From: Cordylochernes scorpioides
Lineage: Eukaryota > Arthropoda > Arachnida > Pseudoscorpiones > Chernetidae
Assembly (NCBI GenBank): GCA_030710605.1
Contig: CP092884.1
Span: 18,891,483-18,955,482 of the forward strand
Direction: 5' to 3'
Length of the DNA: 64,000 nucleotides
Shown piece after piece: positions 19,511-30,013 of the stretch; positions within the stretch are counted from its first letter, which is position 1, and each line of letters opens with the position of its first letter. Under the pieces are notes generated by a model. It saw only the letters and a program-made list of their open reading frames with translations. It had not been told where the DNA came from and searched no databases. The translations under genes and the position numbers were made by a program.

Positions 19511-22500
19511 AGCAAGCGCCCTTCGCTGGAGGTAAGGTCGCTGAGGAGATTATAAATCCTCCGCCGCTCATAGCCGCTAAACTATCACAGAATATAGTTG
19601 ACGTTACTATTGACGATAAAACTTTTCCTGCCCTTGTCGACAGCGGCGCTTCGTTTTCGGTTATTTCGGACCACTTTAGACAACAACACAAAAAGACTAT
19701 GTTCAGTGACGCTGGCATGACACTTAGAGTTGCCGACGGGAAATATATCGTTTCCAGGGGCCGATGTACGTTACGTTTAGAAATAAACGGATTAGTACAG
19801 CCGTTTGAATTCATTGTTTTACCAAGTTGTAGCCACGACATCATTCTCGGTTGGGACTTTCTGGAGGCGTCAAGGGCTATAATCGATTGTGGTAGCGCCG
19901 AGATTCTGTTAGAAAAAGCAGAACTACCAGAGGATTCTTCGAGCATATTCCAAACTGTGGCCGCCGACGATAGCTTTATAATCCCCGCTGGATCAACCAA
20001 GCAGATAAACGTAATCAGCGAAGCTATACTCGGTGTGAGTGATGTCGTAATGGAGCCTTCGAGGATCCTCTTTCTAGAACGTGATCTGATGGTTCCCGCC
20101 TCGATCTTCGCTGTCCAGCATGGAAAAGGGAGAATTTGGATAACCAATATCGGCACATGTGATCGAACTGTCCCCAAAGGAATGTGTATTGGAGAGATAC
20201 AGGTACTGGAAGAGGGTCAGCTGGCGGTCATCGGTGATGCTTCGGACACCAATCGGCAGGGGATTCTTGGACAAGAAAACTCTCCAAACATTGCCTCGAT
20301 GATAAGCCCTGATCTATCCATGCTTGAAAGGACCAGGATATGTTCGATACTTGGGAGTTTCAGCGGCTTATTTGAATTTAATAAGTTTCCGTCTAATCTG
20401 ACGAGCACAGCCAAGCACAAGATAAATACAGAGGACCATCCCCCGATTAAACGCCGTCCATATCGAGTGTCGCAGGTCGAACGTCAAACCATTCAGAATG
20501 AGGTCGACAAAATGTTGAAAGGAGGTATAGTTCAGCTTTCCGAAAGTCCTTGGTCCTCTCCTGTGGTATTAGTGAAAAAGAAAAATGGTAGTTGGCGTTT
20601 CTGTGTCGATTACAGACACCTGAATAAAATCACAAAAAAGGATGTATATCCACTACCAAGGATTGACGATACACTCGATTGCTTAAGAGGGGCGAGTTAT
20701 TATTCTTCCATGGACCTCCGTTCTGGTTACTGGCAGATTGAGGTGGATGAGGCAGATCGCGAAAAGACCGCCTTCATTACACCCGACGGATTGTACGAGT
20801 TCAAAGTTATGCCTTTCGGGCTGTGTAACGCCCCAGCGACATTTGAAAGAATGATGGATACCTTGCTGAGGGGGTTGAAGTGGTCAATGTGCCTTTGCTA
20901 TCTGGACGATATTATTGTGTTTTCACCCACCTTTGACGAACATGTTCGACGCCTTGAATTAGTTCTCAGGTGTCTCTCAAAGGCTGGACTTGTGTTAAAT
21001 CCAGACAAGTGCTTGTTCGGAACAAAACGACTAAGCATTTTTGGGCATCTGGTGGATGGAGAGGGCGTGCACCCCGACCCGGGTAAAGTTGATGCTATGT
21101 CCAAATTCCCTACTCCCAAATCCCTTACTGATGTAAGAAGTTTCATTGGAATGTGCTCATATTATCGTCGTTTCATTAAGAATTTTGCTCAAAAAGCTGA
21201 ACCACTACACAGGTTGTTGAGAAAGGACACCAGATTCGAATGGGGACCAGATCAACGGCAGGCCTATGAATCCTTGAAGTTGGCACTCGCGTCGGAACCC
21301 GTCTTGGCCCACTTTGACGAAAAGTATGCGACCGAACTGCACACCGACGCCAGTGGGTTTGGAATTGGTGCGGTTTTGGTCCAGGTCCAGGGAGGAAGTG
21401 AAAAACCGATTGGATATGCATCAAGAACGCTGTCAACAGCTGAAAAAAATTATTCAACAACGGAGCGGGAGTGTCTTGCCGCGATTTGGGCGATCGGCAA
21501 GTTCCGTCCATACCTATTTGGTCGCTCGTTTACAATTGTGACGGATCATCACTCGCTCTGTTGGCTTTCGGGACTGAAGGACCCGTCGGGAAGACTGGCC
21601 AGGTGGGCCTTAAGACTTCAGGAGTACAATGTGAACGTGGTATATAAAAACGGCAGAAAACATCAAGATGCCGATTGTCTCTCACGCAATCCAATCGAAG
21701 CGAATAACCCAGGGGAATCCGAAGATGACATACCAACATTAGCTGCTTTAACTGATATCGTCGCGGAACAGCGGAAAGATCCGGTAATTGTGAGAATATC
21801 GGAGGAATGTTCGAGGAACGATCAAAACCGCTTCAAAATAATCAATGGAGCTCTTTACAAGCGGAATTTCGACCCAGTGGGGCAACCGTGGCTATTGGTG
21901 ATCCCCAGGCATTTGCGCCCTGACGTCCTCAGAAGTCTCCACGATAATCCAACTGCCGGTCATTTAGGGTTGGCTAAAACCCACGATAGAATTAGGAGGA
22001 AGTATTTTTGGCCAGGTCTTCTGAGGAGCATAAGAAAATATGTCGGTCACTGTAGGGAGTGCCAGCGTCGTAAACATGCTCCCTTGCGACCGCCCGGATT
22101 GCTGCAACCGATACCACCCACCTCTGTTCCTTTCCAAAGAGTCGGAATTGATCTTCTCGGAAGATTCCCAATATCCCATTTAGGAAATAAATGGATAATA
22201 GTTTGCACAGACTATCTGACGCGATACGCTATCACCCGAGCCTTACCATCGGCAGACGCTCAGCAAGTGGCCAAGTTCGTCCTGGAGGACGTAGTGCTTA
22301 AACATGGAGCACCACGAGAAATAATTACTGACCGGGGTAGGGTTTTTCAGTCTAAACTAATATCCGAGCTGACGGGACTTTGCTCTTCGTCTCAGAGATT
22401 TACCACGGCGTACCATCCTCAGACGAATGGTCTCACTGAGAGACTTAATAAAACCCTGGCCGACATGATGTCAATGTATGTGGACGTCGAACAAAAGGAA

Positions 22501-23022
22501 TGGGACGTTATTCTTCCGTTCATCACGTTTGCTTACAATACGGCGAAGCAGGACACCACCGGATTCACCCCATTCAGCCTCATCCATGGACGAGAAGCTG
22601 AAACTACGTTAGACACATTGTTTCCTCTTTTAAAAGATGAAGATCAAGAGGAGTATAATCGAGAGATAGTGACCCGAGCAGAGGAGACGCGACAATTGGC
22701 TCGGCTACATACACTGAGAGCGCAAGAGGGCAATAAACGACTCTACGACGCCAAACATCGAGAAGTGAGCTATCAGCCAGGTGATAAAGTGTGGATATTT
22801 ATACCCGTTCGGAAAATAGGGATATCCGAAAAATTAATAAAACGATATTTCGGCCCTTATAGGGTGACGAGACGCATTTCGGATGTGACGTACGAAGTCG
22901 AAAGTCTAGACACTACTAACCGCCGTCGTAAGCCAAAGGAAATTGTGCACGTAGTGAGAATGAAGAACTACCGTGACCCGGACGAACAACTGGACCTACC
23001 CGAGGATGAGTCTGCCGTCTGA
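19507..23022 (+). CDS. Pol polyprotein of Gypsy element C (PR-RT-RNase H-IN)
   Basis: The reading frame is open from before the gag stop to 23022, in -1 relation to gag, the usual arrangement in retroelements. Protease shows VDSGASFS (DSGA at 19639-19650) and DIILGWDFL. RT shows RFCVDYRHLNK and catalytic YLDD at about 20899-20910. RNase H has HTDASGFGIG, ERECLAAIWA and VTDHHSL. Integrase has an HHCC zinc region (HLGLAKTHD ... CRECQRRK) and a DDE core (VGIDLLGRF, IITDRGRVF, HPQTNGLTERLN), followed by a chromatin-binding-like C-terminus (GDKVWIFIPVRK, LIKRYFGPYRV). All key residues are present and no stop or frameshift was seen. Confidence 0.94.
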   Translation, partial: LEQAPFAGGKVAEEIINPPPLIAAKLSQNIVDVTIDDKTFPALVDSGASFSVISDHFRQQHKKTMFSDAGMTLRVADGKYIVSRGRCTLRLEINGLVQPFEFIVLPSCSHDIILGWDFLEASRAIIDCGSAEILLEKAELPEDSSSIFQTVAADDSFIIPAGSTKQINVISEAILGVSDVVMEPSRILFLERDLMVPASIFAVQHGKGRIWITNIGTCDRTVPKGMCIGEIQVLEEGQLAVIGDASDTNRQGILGQENSPNIASMISPDLSMLERTRICSILGSFSGLFEFNKFPSNLTSTAKHKINTEDHPPIKRRPYRVSQVERQTIQNEVDKMLKGGIVQLSESPWSSPVVLVKKKNGSWRFCVDYRHLNKITKKDVYPLPRIDDTLDCLRGASYYSSMDLRSGYWQIEVDEADREKTAFITPDGLYEFKVMPFGLCNAPATFERMMDTLLRGLKWSMCLCYLDDIIVFSPTFDEHVRRLELVLRCLSKAGLVLNPDKCLFGTKRLSIFGHLVDGEGVHPDPGKVDAMSKFPTPKSLTDVRSFIGMCSYYRRFIKNFAQKAEPLHRLLRKDTRFEWGPDQRQAYESLKLALASEPVLAHFDEKYATELHTDASGFGIGAVLVQVQGGSEKPIGYASRTLSTAEKNYSTTERECLAAIWAIGKFRPYLFGRSFTIVTDHHSLCWLSGLKDPSGRLARWALRLQEYNVNVVYKNGRKHQDADCLSRNPIEANNPGESEDDIPTLAALTDIVAEQRKDPVIVRISEECSRNDQNRFKIINGALYKRNFDPVGQPWLLVIPRHLRPDVLRSLHDNPTAGHLGLAKTHDRIRRKYFWPGLLRSIRKYVGHCRECQRRKHAPLRPPGLLQPIPPTSVPFQRVGIDLLGRFPISHLGNKWIIVCTDYLTRYAITRALPSADAQQVAKFVLEDVVLKHGAPREIITDRGRVFQSKLISELTGLCSSSQRFTTAYHPQTNGLTERLNKTLADMMSMYVDVEQKEWDVILPFITFAYNTAKQDTTGFTPFSLIHGREAETTLDTLFPLLKDEDQEEYNREIVTRAEETRQLARLHTLRAQEGNKRLYDAKHREVSYQPGDKVWIFIPVRKIGISEKLIKRYFGPYRVTRRISDVTYEVESLDTTNRRRKPKEIVHVVRMKNYRDPDEQLDLPEDESAV

Positions 23023-23057
23023 CAGCGAGGACGCTGTCCTTTTGGAGAGGAGGGCAT

Positions 23058-23263
23058 TGTAGCGTTATTTGTTGTATTGTTTTACATAATTAAGTTTTAG
23101 ATTTTGTTTGTGTTTGTTTTGCATGTATTGAATTAATGATTGGTGTATATGTGTGTGTGTGTGTTCGTGTATTCTTTTGATTTGAGTAGTCTGCTCGTTG
23201 GCAGCAATAAACGTTTATCGTTCGATTTATCTACGCCTGTTGCTTGCAATTCTTACCGCCACA
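23058..23263 (+). repeat. 3' LTR of Gypsy element C
   Basis: 206 bp, appears identical to 18041-18246. Confidence 0.95.
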
Positions 23264-23969
23264 ATATATATGGTAATTTAAACCAACAACCTCATATTGT
23301 GTATAATATAACAAGATTTTCATGTTGTATAATAGAAACACATCTGTAAATGATTATACGCATGATTAACATGTGTCATTACATCATCATATGTAATGTA
23401 CTTTGTAAAAACTGAGGATAAATAAATAAAACTCTGTAACAGATTAAGAGTTGAGCTAAAGCAAGAGATTGAGATAGAAGTCCAACGAGGCCTAGAAGAC
23501 GTCAGGGCGTTGCCAGAGTGTACAATGTCTTCCGATCCACGTCCTTATAGCATATACTTCCTCTCGGCAAAGATATATACGAGTACTGTATATTAAAAAT
23601 GATACCAAATGTGGATTAAATTGCGATTGTTTGCTCAATTTTTTATCACAATCATAAATGATATGCCTCAAATAATTTGAAACCTTGGAGATCTAGTATT
23701 AGATTCTCTCTCGTTTAAAAAATAAAGGCTATTGCGCTGAATCATTTCTATTTTCAATTCTTAATTATTTTCTCTATCTGTAAAAATATTCTTTGTATTG
23801 GGGTTCTATACATAGTGATATTGCTTTCTCTAGATATAATTTTCTTGATAATATGATTTTGGGATTTCAATTTGACTAAAATGCGATTTAACATATTTTA
23901 TTTATATATTGTTTATTTTCCTTAATATATGCATTGCATATGGCTACTATATTTCCATGGTGTGGTTAG
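23264..23969. other. AT-rich intergenic or intronic sequence
   Basis: No gene recognised. A somewhat less AT-rich patch lies at about 23440-23580. Confidence 0.5.
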
Positions 23970-24053
23970 ACATTGCTCGAAGACCATGATGAAAAACTAC
24001 AAGATCTGGAGGAACCCCAAGTTGAGCCAGAATCTGCCAATCCAGAATGCCCA
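23970..24053 (+). CDS. Possible exon, acidic 28-residue module (copy 1)
   Basis: An 84-base stretch, open in phase 0, between GGTTAG (acceptor-like) and GTATGT (good donor match at 24054). It encodes an acidic segment ending PESANPECPV. Related stretches lie at 29296-29388 and 29907-29999, all on the plus strand, and their downstream sequences share GTxxGTACACC. Whether it belongs to a gene with the frame at 16327 is unknown. Confidence 0.35.
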
Positions 24054-24361
24054 GTATGTACACCTTTTTATTCTATCTGTAAATTCTGTTTCAGAATATC
24101 TTCAACTAATGAACAAAAACTAATTAAACCAGGTAAAAATGCCGGAAAAATATCTTTGAAATATTCATAAAAAACAATGGTTGCCTGTAAAGTCGGTTTT
24201 ACGGGCGAAGATTTTACGTGACAACGGTAGAATATTTATTGATATGAATATAATTAAATTGCACAATAGGAACAAGGAATTGAATGAAAATAAGAATTGC
24301 ACAAATTTTAACTATAGAAATATATTTTGTTTACTAAAACATTGTACATGTAAACTTAAAC
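24054..24361. other. Spacer before the Helentron fragment
   Basis: AT-rich; short frames only, none recognised. The 3' end of the Helentron should lie here or further left, but I could not identify it. Confidence 0.4.
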
Positions 24362-26062
24362 TTAACTAATTCCTATTTGAGTGATTTTGTTGAGGATAGG
24401 ACGATGATAGGAGAAATATGAAATGAAAGGAAGTGTTTCTGCTGTAATGTGTCTTGCGAAAGTCAAGTCGATAGTTGTTCCTTTTAACGTAGTTGACTTA
24501 GAAACGTTTGATACGCAATCAAGATTATACGTATTTTTCATGAAATTAAGAAACGAGTTGTCAGGCTTTACGTTTTTGTTAAAATCACCACACAGAAGAA
24601 TCGGTATACTAGAATCAATTTGCACGAACGGTGGCACGTACTGGCTGTTGTGAATGTACGGACCGAGTCCTTGCCATAGTAACATTCCAATATCCTGCAT
24701 ACTAGCTCCTGGATGAATATATACAGCACCGAGTATAAACTTGAAGCTAGTATTAGCGGCTAAGCAAGTAACTTCAGTCATGCACATGTCACCCTTGGTT
24801 TTAATGACACGAGTTACGTCTGTAATCGCAACTTGGAACACTTCCGCCGTAGATGTCGATGATAATTTACGATAGATCGCCACTCCACCAGCCGCGTTGG
24901 TATCTGAGTTAGGTCGATTATTTTCCCTGGATACGCACTCATAACCCTTGATTGGAGTTGGTTCACAAGTGTCGCGCATCCACGTTTCAGTCAATACTAA
25001 ATAGTCTGATCGTGGTATCACTGTATCTGTTTCAATGTCCGCGGCATGGGCACTTAAACTTTGACAGTTGATGTTCGTTACAATAAGTTGTCCAGCGTCG
25101 GTTGCGTCGTCACAGAATTTTACGGCTTGTTTGGTAATTGTGTCTAGAGTGTGTCCACGAAGTCGTAAGTATTCATTGCGAATATCTCGAGTAGTCTGTG
25201 AGTCGTTTCCATCTCGGCCATGTTTGAAAACCAATGGAGAGTCCTTTTCTGTTATGATGTACAATCCGTCGATACTTGTGACGCGGCTCATGGCTACATA
25301 TACCAATTGCTGTGGTTGTTTTGAGGAGTACTTGTAAACAATTGTAGTAAACGTCCCACCCTGGGCCTTGTGGATCGTAATTGCACAAGCAGGCACGCAA
25401 GGAAATTGTTTTCGCTTGCACTTCACTGTTTTTGTCAACGAAATGTTTACCACTTTCTTGTGCACTGGCACCCAATCGACGGATAAGGTGTTTGGTTTGC
25501 TGTGCACATGTGGTCGACATTTGATTTTTGTTTTGGTACCTGTATTTTTGTCTTCAAACTGGAACCATAGAGTGGCGATTTCATCTTCAGCTGGCGGCAA
25601 ACTTGTGCTGGTCGATGGTCCTCCTAGAGCAGAACGGTCATCTGCATTGGCTGGCTGACGTTCGATGTATAGCAAAACTCCAATAGCCCCATTTACCAAT
25701 CCATCGGCGACGTCTATGTTAGATGTAATCATGTACGGATATCCTACTGCTAATGGCAACATGTATGGCAATCTGTCGGTTTCTGCAACCGACATCTTGT
25801 GAAGTTTCCCTTGCTCCCGGCTCTTTTCAGAATTGCTGGAATACCCAAGCATAATATCAGTGGCGATACAGTTGTGTGCGTTTTGAATTGCGTTTCGATT
25901 GTATGAATCTACTTCATGGTTGCTGTAATACAATCTGACAGCCTTGGGTACGTTCTCTTTGCACCAGACTTCAGATTTGTGCCTGGACTCAATAAGTGCG
26001 ATATTATTGACACTTAGTTTGAGTCCATCTCCAATTTTGGTGAGAATCGTCGAGACGATACT
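24362..26062 (-). pseudogene. Helentron Rep/helicase C-terminus fused to endonuclease, 5'-truncated
   Basis: Rolling-circle transposon protein fragment. The open minus-strand frame starts after a stop codon at 26063-26065. Its first half is the C-terminal part of a Pif1-like helicase (LTKIGDG, MITSNIDVADGLVNG, CAITIHKAQGGTF, VYVAMSRVTSIDGLYI). The second half is an exonuclease-endonuclease-phosphatase (AP-like) endonuclease domain (TNINCQSLSAH, YLVLTETWM, ILLCGDFN, TTIDLTF). A helicase with a C-terminal endonuclease of this kind is the hallmark of Helentrons. The Rep nuclease and helicase Walker motifs that should lie upstream are missing, so this is a truncated copy. The surviving frame is uninterrupted over about 567 codons, suggesting modest age. 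Confidence 0.85.
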
Positions 26063-26065
26063 TTA

Positions 26066-27379
26066 ACCACACGTGTGAACTTGTATTATGACGCTTTCTT
26101 GTTTTTCCAACGCCAAGAACGTTCGAGAAAGACAAAGACAGAGACAAGCATGCGCCGATTCGGTGACTCATCGTAACGTTACCGGGCGTTACACTTTTTC
26201 ATAAGTGACTCCCAGCCGCAACCTAATTTAAGACGTTGTCACGTCAAAATTAACTACTTGCATATATGGATTTTATCAACCCTCATCATGTTTGCTCAGT
26301 TATAAATAATTCAATCAAATTTATGAAATTCTTCAAAATCATGAATTACGAATGACGTGCAGAAATGTATTCATATTGCATAAGCTGATGCTTTATAACT
26401 AGTTTTCTATACAGTTTAATCTTGACAGTTTTATTGATAATATAAGTTGTAGGCTTACCACCAAAATTATTTTTTACGACCTATACAACCATCCATGTTC
26501 AAAATTTAAATTATTATTTGCTGCTCCAAAAGGAAAAATAGTTAATATTTTGGATATGTAAGATCATAATTAACTATTACAATTTAATTGTGGGGAAATT
26601 ACTGCTAACTAATAACATATCATACTCAAATTCTCTGTTGCCTTACCTTCAATGATCTTAAAAATTGCTTTCCGCTAAGATACTACAATCTTTGATACTT
26701 CCATTGTTTATTTACATATTTTCAAACTGGCGAAACAGTAAGAAGATATCACCAAAAGGATAACCAGGTATCCCAACATTTTCCCGTTACATTAAGAGCA
26801 GTAGTTGGTTACTTTGTTTAAAGAAGAAAATGAAAATATGTTTGTTTAATACTTACAAATATTATTTCAAAATGTATTAATAAAAATTATTTGTTGTTCG
26901 AAAGTGTGAATTTTTCAGGCAATGTATATAATATTTAGGAGATTTAGCTCAACGTTCCCCTATTTGAAATTATTTTTGAACTATATTCATATTTTCTTTT
27001 AGTGTTGAATAAGCTTATTCCATTTATATCTAATTGAAAGTTCTCTTACTGTCTGATTAATCATTGCCGGTGAAATAGTGACATATGGCATATATAGGTT
27101 TTATTTATGAAGGAATAACGTGCCATTCAAAAATATAATCAAAATTTTGTATATTTAGGGCAAAAGAAAATAGAACTTAAGAATTTACAGTCTATGTTCA
27201 TCAAGAACTCGGGGAAAATACAAATGCCAATAGAAACAAAAATGGCAGTCTATTCTTTACAGGTTCACCAAACTAGGACGAAAAGTATTTATTGAAAAAA
27301 AACATATCGAATATTTCTCTCTCCTATTGAAAAAAAGGAAAATGAGTCAAATCAGTCAACTAGTCCCATCATGTTACAC
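26066..27379. other. AT-rich spacer
   Basis: No gene or recognisable element seen in about 1.3 kb; the first 200 bases are less AT-rich and may belong to the Helentron or its insertion flank. Confidence 0.4.
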
Positions 27380-28300
27380 AACTGCAGCGGTCTTGGCTTA
27401 TGAAGAGGCTTAGCTATCAAATCTGCAATTTGCTTTTCAGTAAATTTTCGCCGAACAAAAACACTTCTTACAAAACCCTATTCTCTGATGAAAAAGCACT
27501 TAAGGCTAAAATGGTTTGTTCTTTGGTGAAATTCAGGATTCTCGTACAACTTTTAATGCGCATTATTATAAATGTAGTTGATTGGTACCCTTTTCAAAGC
27601 CGTGACTCTATTAATCAGTCTCTGTAGCCAAATAACCTCTTTGATAATTCATTATCTGTGGAGATCTCTGCCTCAGTAGTCGATGTAACAACCATTGACG
27701 GCCGTTGACTGAGCCAGGATATGGCCGATACATCCATTTTTACTATAAATTTCCAATTTCGAAAAAATAACTTATCATATTATTATTAATAAATTCTCTT
27801 GAAACACACACAGTTTCATCTATAGCAGAAACTAACCCGTCATCAACATACAAGGCAAATATTAATTTATTACCCATCCTTTTGAATATAAAAAAATAAG
27901 TCTCTGCTACACTCACTCTAAATCCAATATTTACTAGAGACTCTCCGAAGAATTTATTCCAAACCCGTGGTGTTTGCTTCAAACCATACAAACTACAATT
28001 AAGTCTGCATACTTTCGTGGGGTTATCTTTATATCACTTTCAATGTAAATAATATCATCTAGATTACTGTCAAGAAAAGCGATGGATACGTCAAACTGCA
28101 TCAGATGCATCTTTTCACATGCAGCTATACCTATAGTTGAACGCAAAGTTGTGTCATTTTCACTACAGTGCTAAATGTTTGATCATATTCCACTCCATAT
28201 CGCTGTTCAAAATCATTTATGTAGTGTATAGCCTTATATCTGTCAACAGAATCATCTAGGTTACTCTTAACCGTGTATATCTATTTGCAATTCCCAAGTC
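27380..28300 (-). pseudogene. Decayed Copia RT-RNase H fragment
   Basis: On the minus strand, weak copies of Copia pol segments occur in the expected order: an RT part near 28260-28060 (QRYGVEYDQTFSTVVK in a broken frame), the RT core at 27991-27743 (YGLKQTPRVWNKFF and LYVDDGLV), and the RNase H end near 27435-27390 (ADLIAKPLHKPRPLQ). Several stops and shifts break the frame, and no LTRs were found. An old dead copy. Confidence 0.7.
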
Positions 28301-29295
28301 ATATTCTCTTTCAAAGAAGTTAATTCGAAATCCATAGCGTCCTTCCATAAATTTCCATCTTCAGAATTAACTGCTTCTTTTTATGACTCCGGTAGACATA
28401 TTTCTGTCCTATAAACTTCAGAAGTTGTAATGTAGTAATCGCTTGGGTTTTGTCGAATCATTGCGATCTCTTAATTTCATCTCTAATTATCTTTCATAAT
28501 TTCACTCTAATTTATCTTCTGGAGATGAGTAAGCATTTAAAATTTCGATGCTTTCTTAATTTGTGAAAATCTTCCTTTTTATCAGATTCGTATATTCGAT
28601 TTTCTGGTTCAACAAAAAGTATATTGCACCTAATTTTTCACAATTAGAAAGAAAACTTTCTTGAAATATAATATTTTTTTATTTTTAATCAAATTTTCTA
28701 AGTTCGGTTATACAATATATTTGATCTACATTTTTGAGAGAAATATAACTTTACAAAATACCAAGATCTTTTTTTACTAATTTCTGTTTTATTTTTATCA
28801 AATTTTTGGGGAATTTTTTATATTAATATTTTTTTCCAGTCGATCTATGTATTACCAAAGTATACAATCTATAGGATTTACAGATATTCATCTCTATCCT
28901 CAATCTGCTAATTACGAAATGAAAAAACTCCCAAACAATACATTATTAATCTTGACTAGAAAGAGCTAAGCGTCCAATCAGTCTAGACGCCGGGCAGGGA
29001 AGAAATGTTTATATATACTGTATATACTCTTTTGATACACACAAGCATATAACTTTGAATAAATATTTTTATATATTATATAAATTTGATAAAATTAAAT
29101 CCTATATATTGAGATTTTAAATTAAAAATATTTCTTACTCTATAATTAATTGCTTTATTGATTTGGTTTGTGATTTTATATATTGTGACTGAAATGCATC
29201 AGAAATTATTTATTTTTTAATATTCTTCATGTACATAAATAGCATAAATATACTGGGTAAATATCCACTACATTTTTACAGTTTTCAATAGGTAG
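28301..29295. other. AT-rich spacer
   Basis: Degenerate Copia-like sequence may extend to about 28500; beyond that nothing is recognised. The last 100 bases before 29296 are duplicated upstream of 29907. Confidence 0.4.
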
Positions 29296-29388
29296 AGTTG
29301 TTTGAAGGTTTTAAAAGAGCAGGATAGGGCTACCAAATGCGTGGAAGATCCTCAATCTATCCAGGAATCTGGCTGCCCAGTGTCCATA
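29296..29388 (+). CDS. Possible exon, acidic module (copy 2)
   Basis: 93 bases, open in phase 0, between AATAGGTAG (acceptor-like) and GTAGGTAC (donor-like). It encodes a segment like CVEDPQSIQESGCPVS. It differs from copy 3 at few bases, and both flanks are duplicated too, so copies 2 and 3 arose by a tandem duplication of about 610 bp. Confidence 0.35.
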
Positions 29389-29906
29389 GTAGGTACACCT
29401 TTTTAATATATCTTAGAACTATTTTAATAATTTCAACTGAAATATGAAAACAGAAAATATTATTGAATGAATTATCATGTCTGCTTAATTTTAGAGATAT
29501 CAGGAAAATGGAAATATTTTAAAATATCCCATAAAAATGACTTATTCTTTGTCGTGCAAATGAACGTTGCTGATGGCCTTTATCATCTGAAGAGAACACT
29601 CATCAAAGATTTTTTTTTTTCATTTCAGAATATTGACCAAATACTTTTTCTCGTTAGAATATTCAAGGATCTTCAATATTTTTTCCGCTAGAAGGCGTTG
29701 ATCATCGCAAGTTTCACTTGCACGATGAGAATATGTTTACTTCTTAATTTTCCCACTATTTACCATTTTAAAGCCTTTATTCAACTTGCCTGTATGGAAT
29801 CTTGTGATCAATTTTTAATGATTTATTTTAATATCGTTCATTTACATAAATAGCATAGAATATAATAGGTAAATAACCACTACTTTTTATAGTTTTTAAT
29901 AGGTAG

Positions 29907-29999
29907 AGTTGTTTGAAGGTTTTGGAAGAGCAGGATATGGCTACCAAATGCGTGGAGGACCCTCAATCTACCCAGGAATCTGGCTGCCCAGTCTCCCTA
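29907..29999 (+). CDS. Possible exon, acidic module (copy 3)
   Basis: 93 bases, phase 0, between AATAGGTAG and GTACGTAC. It encodes a segment containing VLEEQDMATK and CVEDPQSTQESGCPVSL. In the other frame there is a longer Gly-rich reading (GFGRAGYGYQMRGG), but that frame has a stop in copy 2, so the acidic frame is preferred. Confidence 0.35.
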
Positions 30000-30013
30000 G
30001 TACGTACACCTTT

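Larger units (their letters stand above)
18041..23263 (+). mobile_element. Ty3/Gypsy LTR retrotransposon C, complete
   Basis: Direct repeats of 206 bp at 18041-18246 and 23058-23263 run TGTAGCG to CGCCACA; ATAT flanks both sides as a probable 4-bp target duplication in AT-rich DNA. I see no difference between the LTRs. TGGTGGAGATGCTGGG at 18249-18264 lies two bases inside the 5' LTR, where the primer-binding site belongs, but I could not assign its tRNA. GGAGAGGAGGG at 23044-23054 before the 3' LTR is a likely polypurine tract. Gag and pol are both open, so this copy may be autonomous and recent. Confidence 0.95.

Noticed and set aside
19185-20177. 330-codon minus-strand frame within element C
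   Set aside because: Antisense shadow of gag and protease coding sequence with no protein-like features.
28960-29010. CTAG with a GC-rich stretch (CTAGACGCCGGGCAGGG) as the 3' end of the Helitron starting at 31290
   Set aside because: The base after CTAG on the minus strand is A, not the T expected at a Helitron target, and no clear hairpin is seen.
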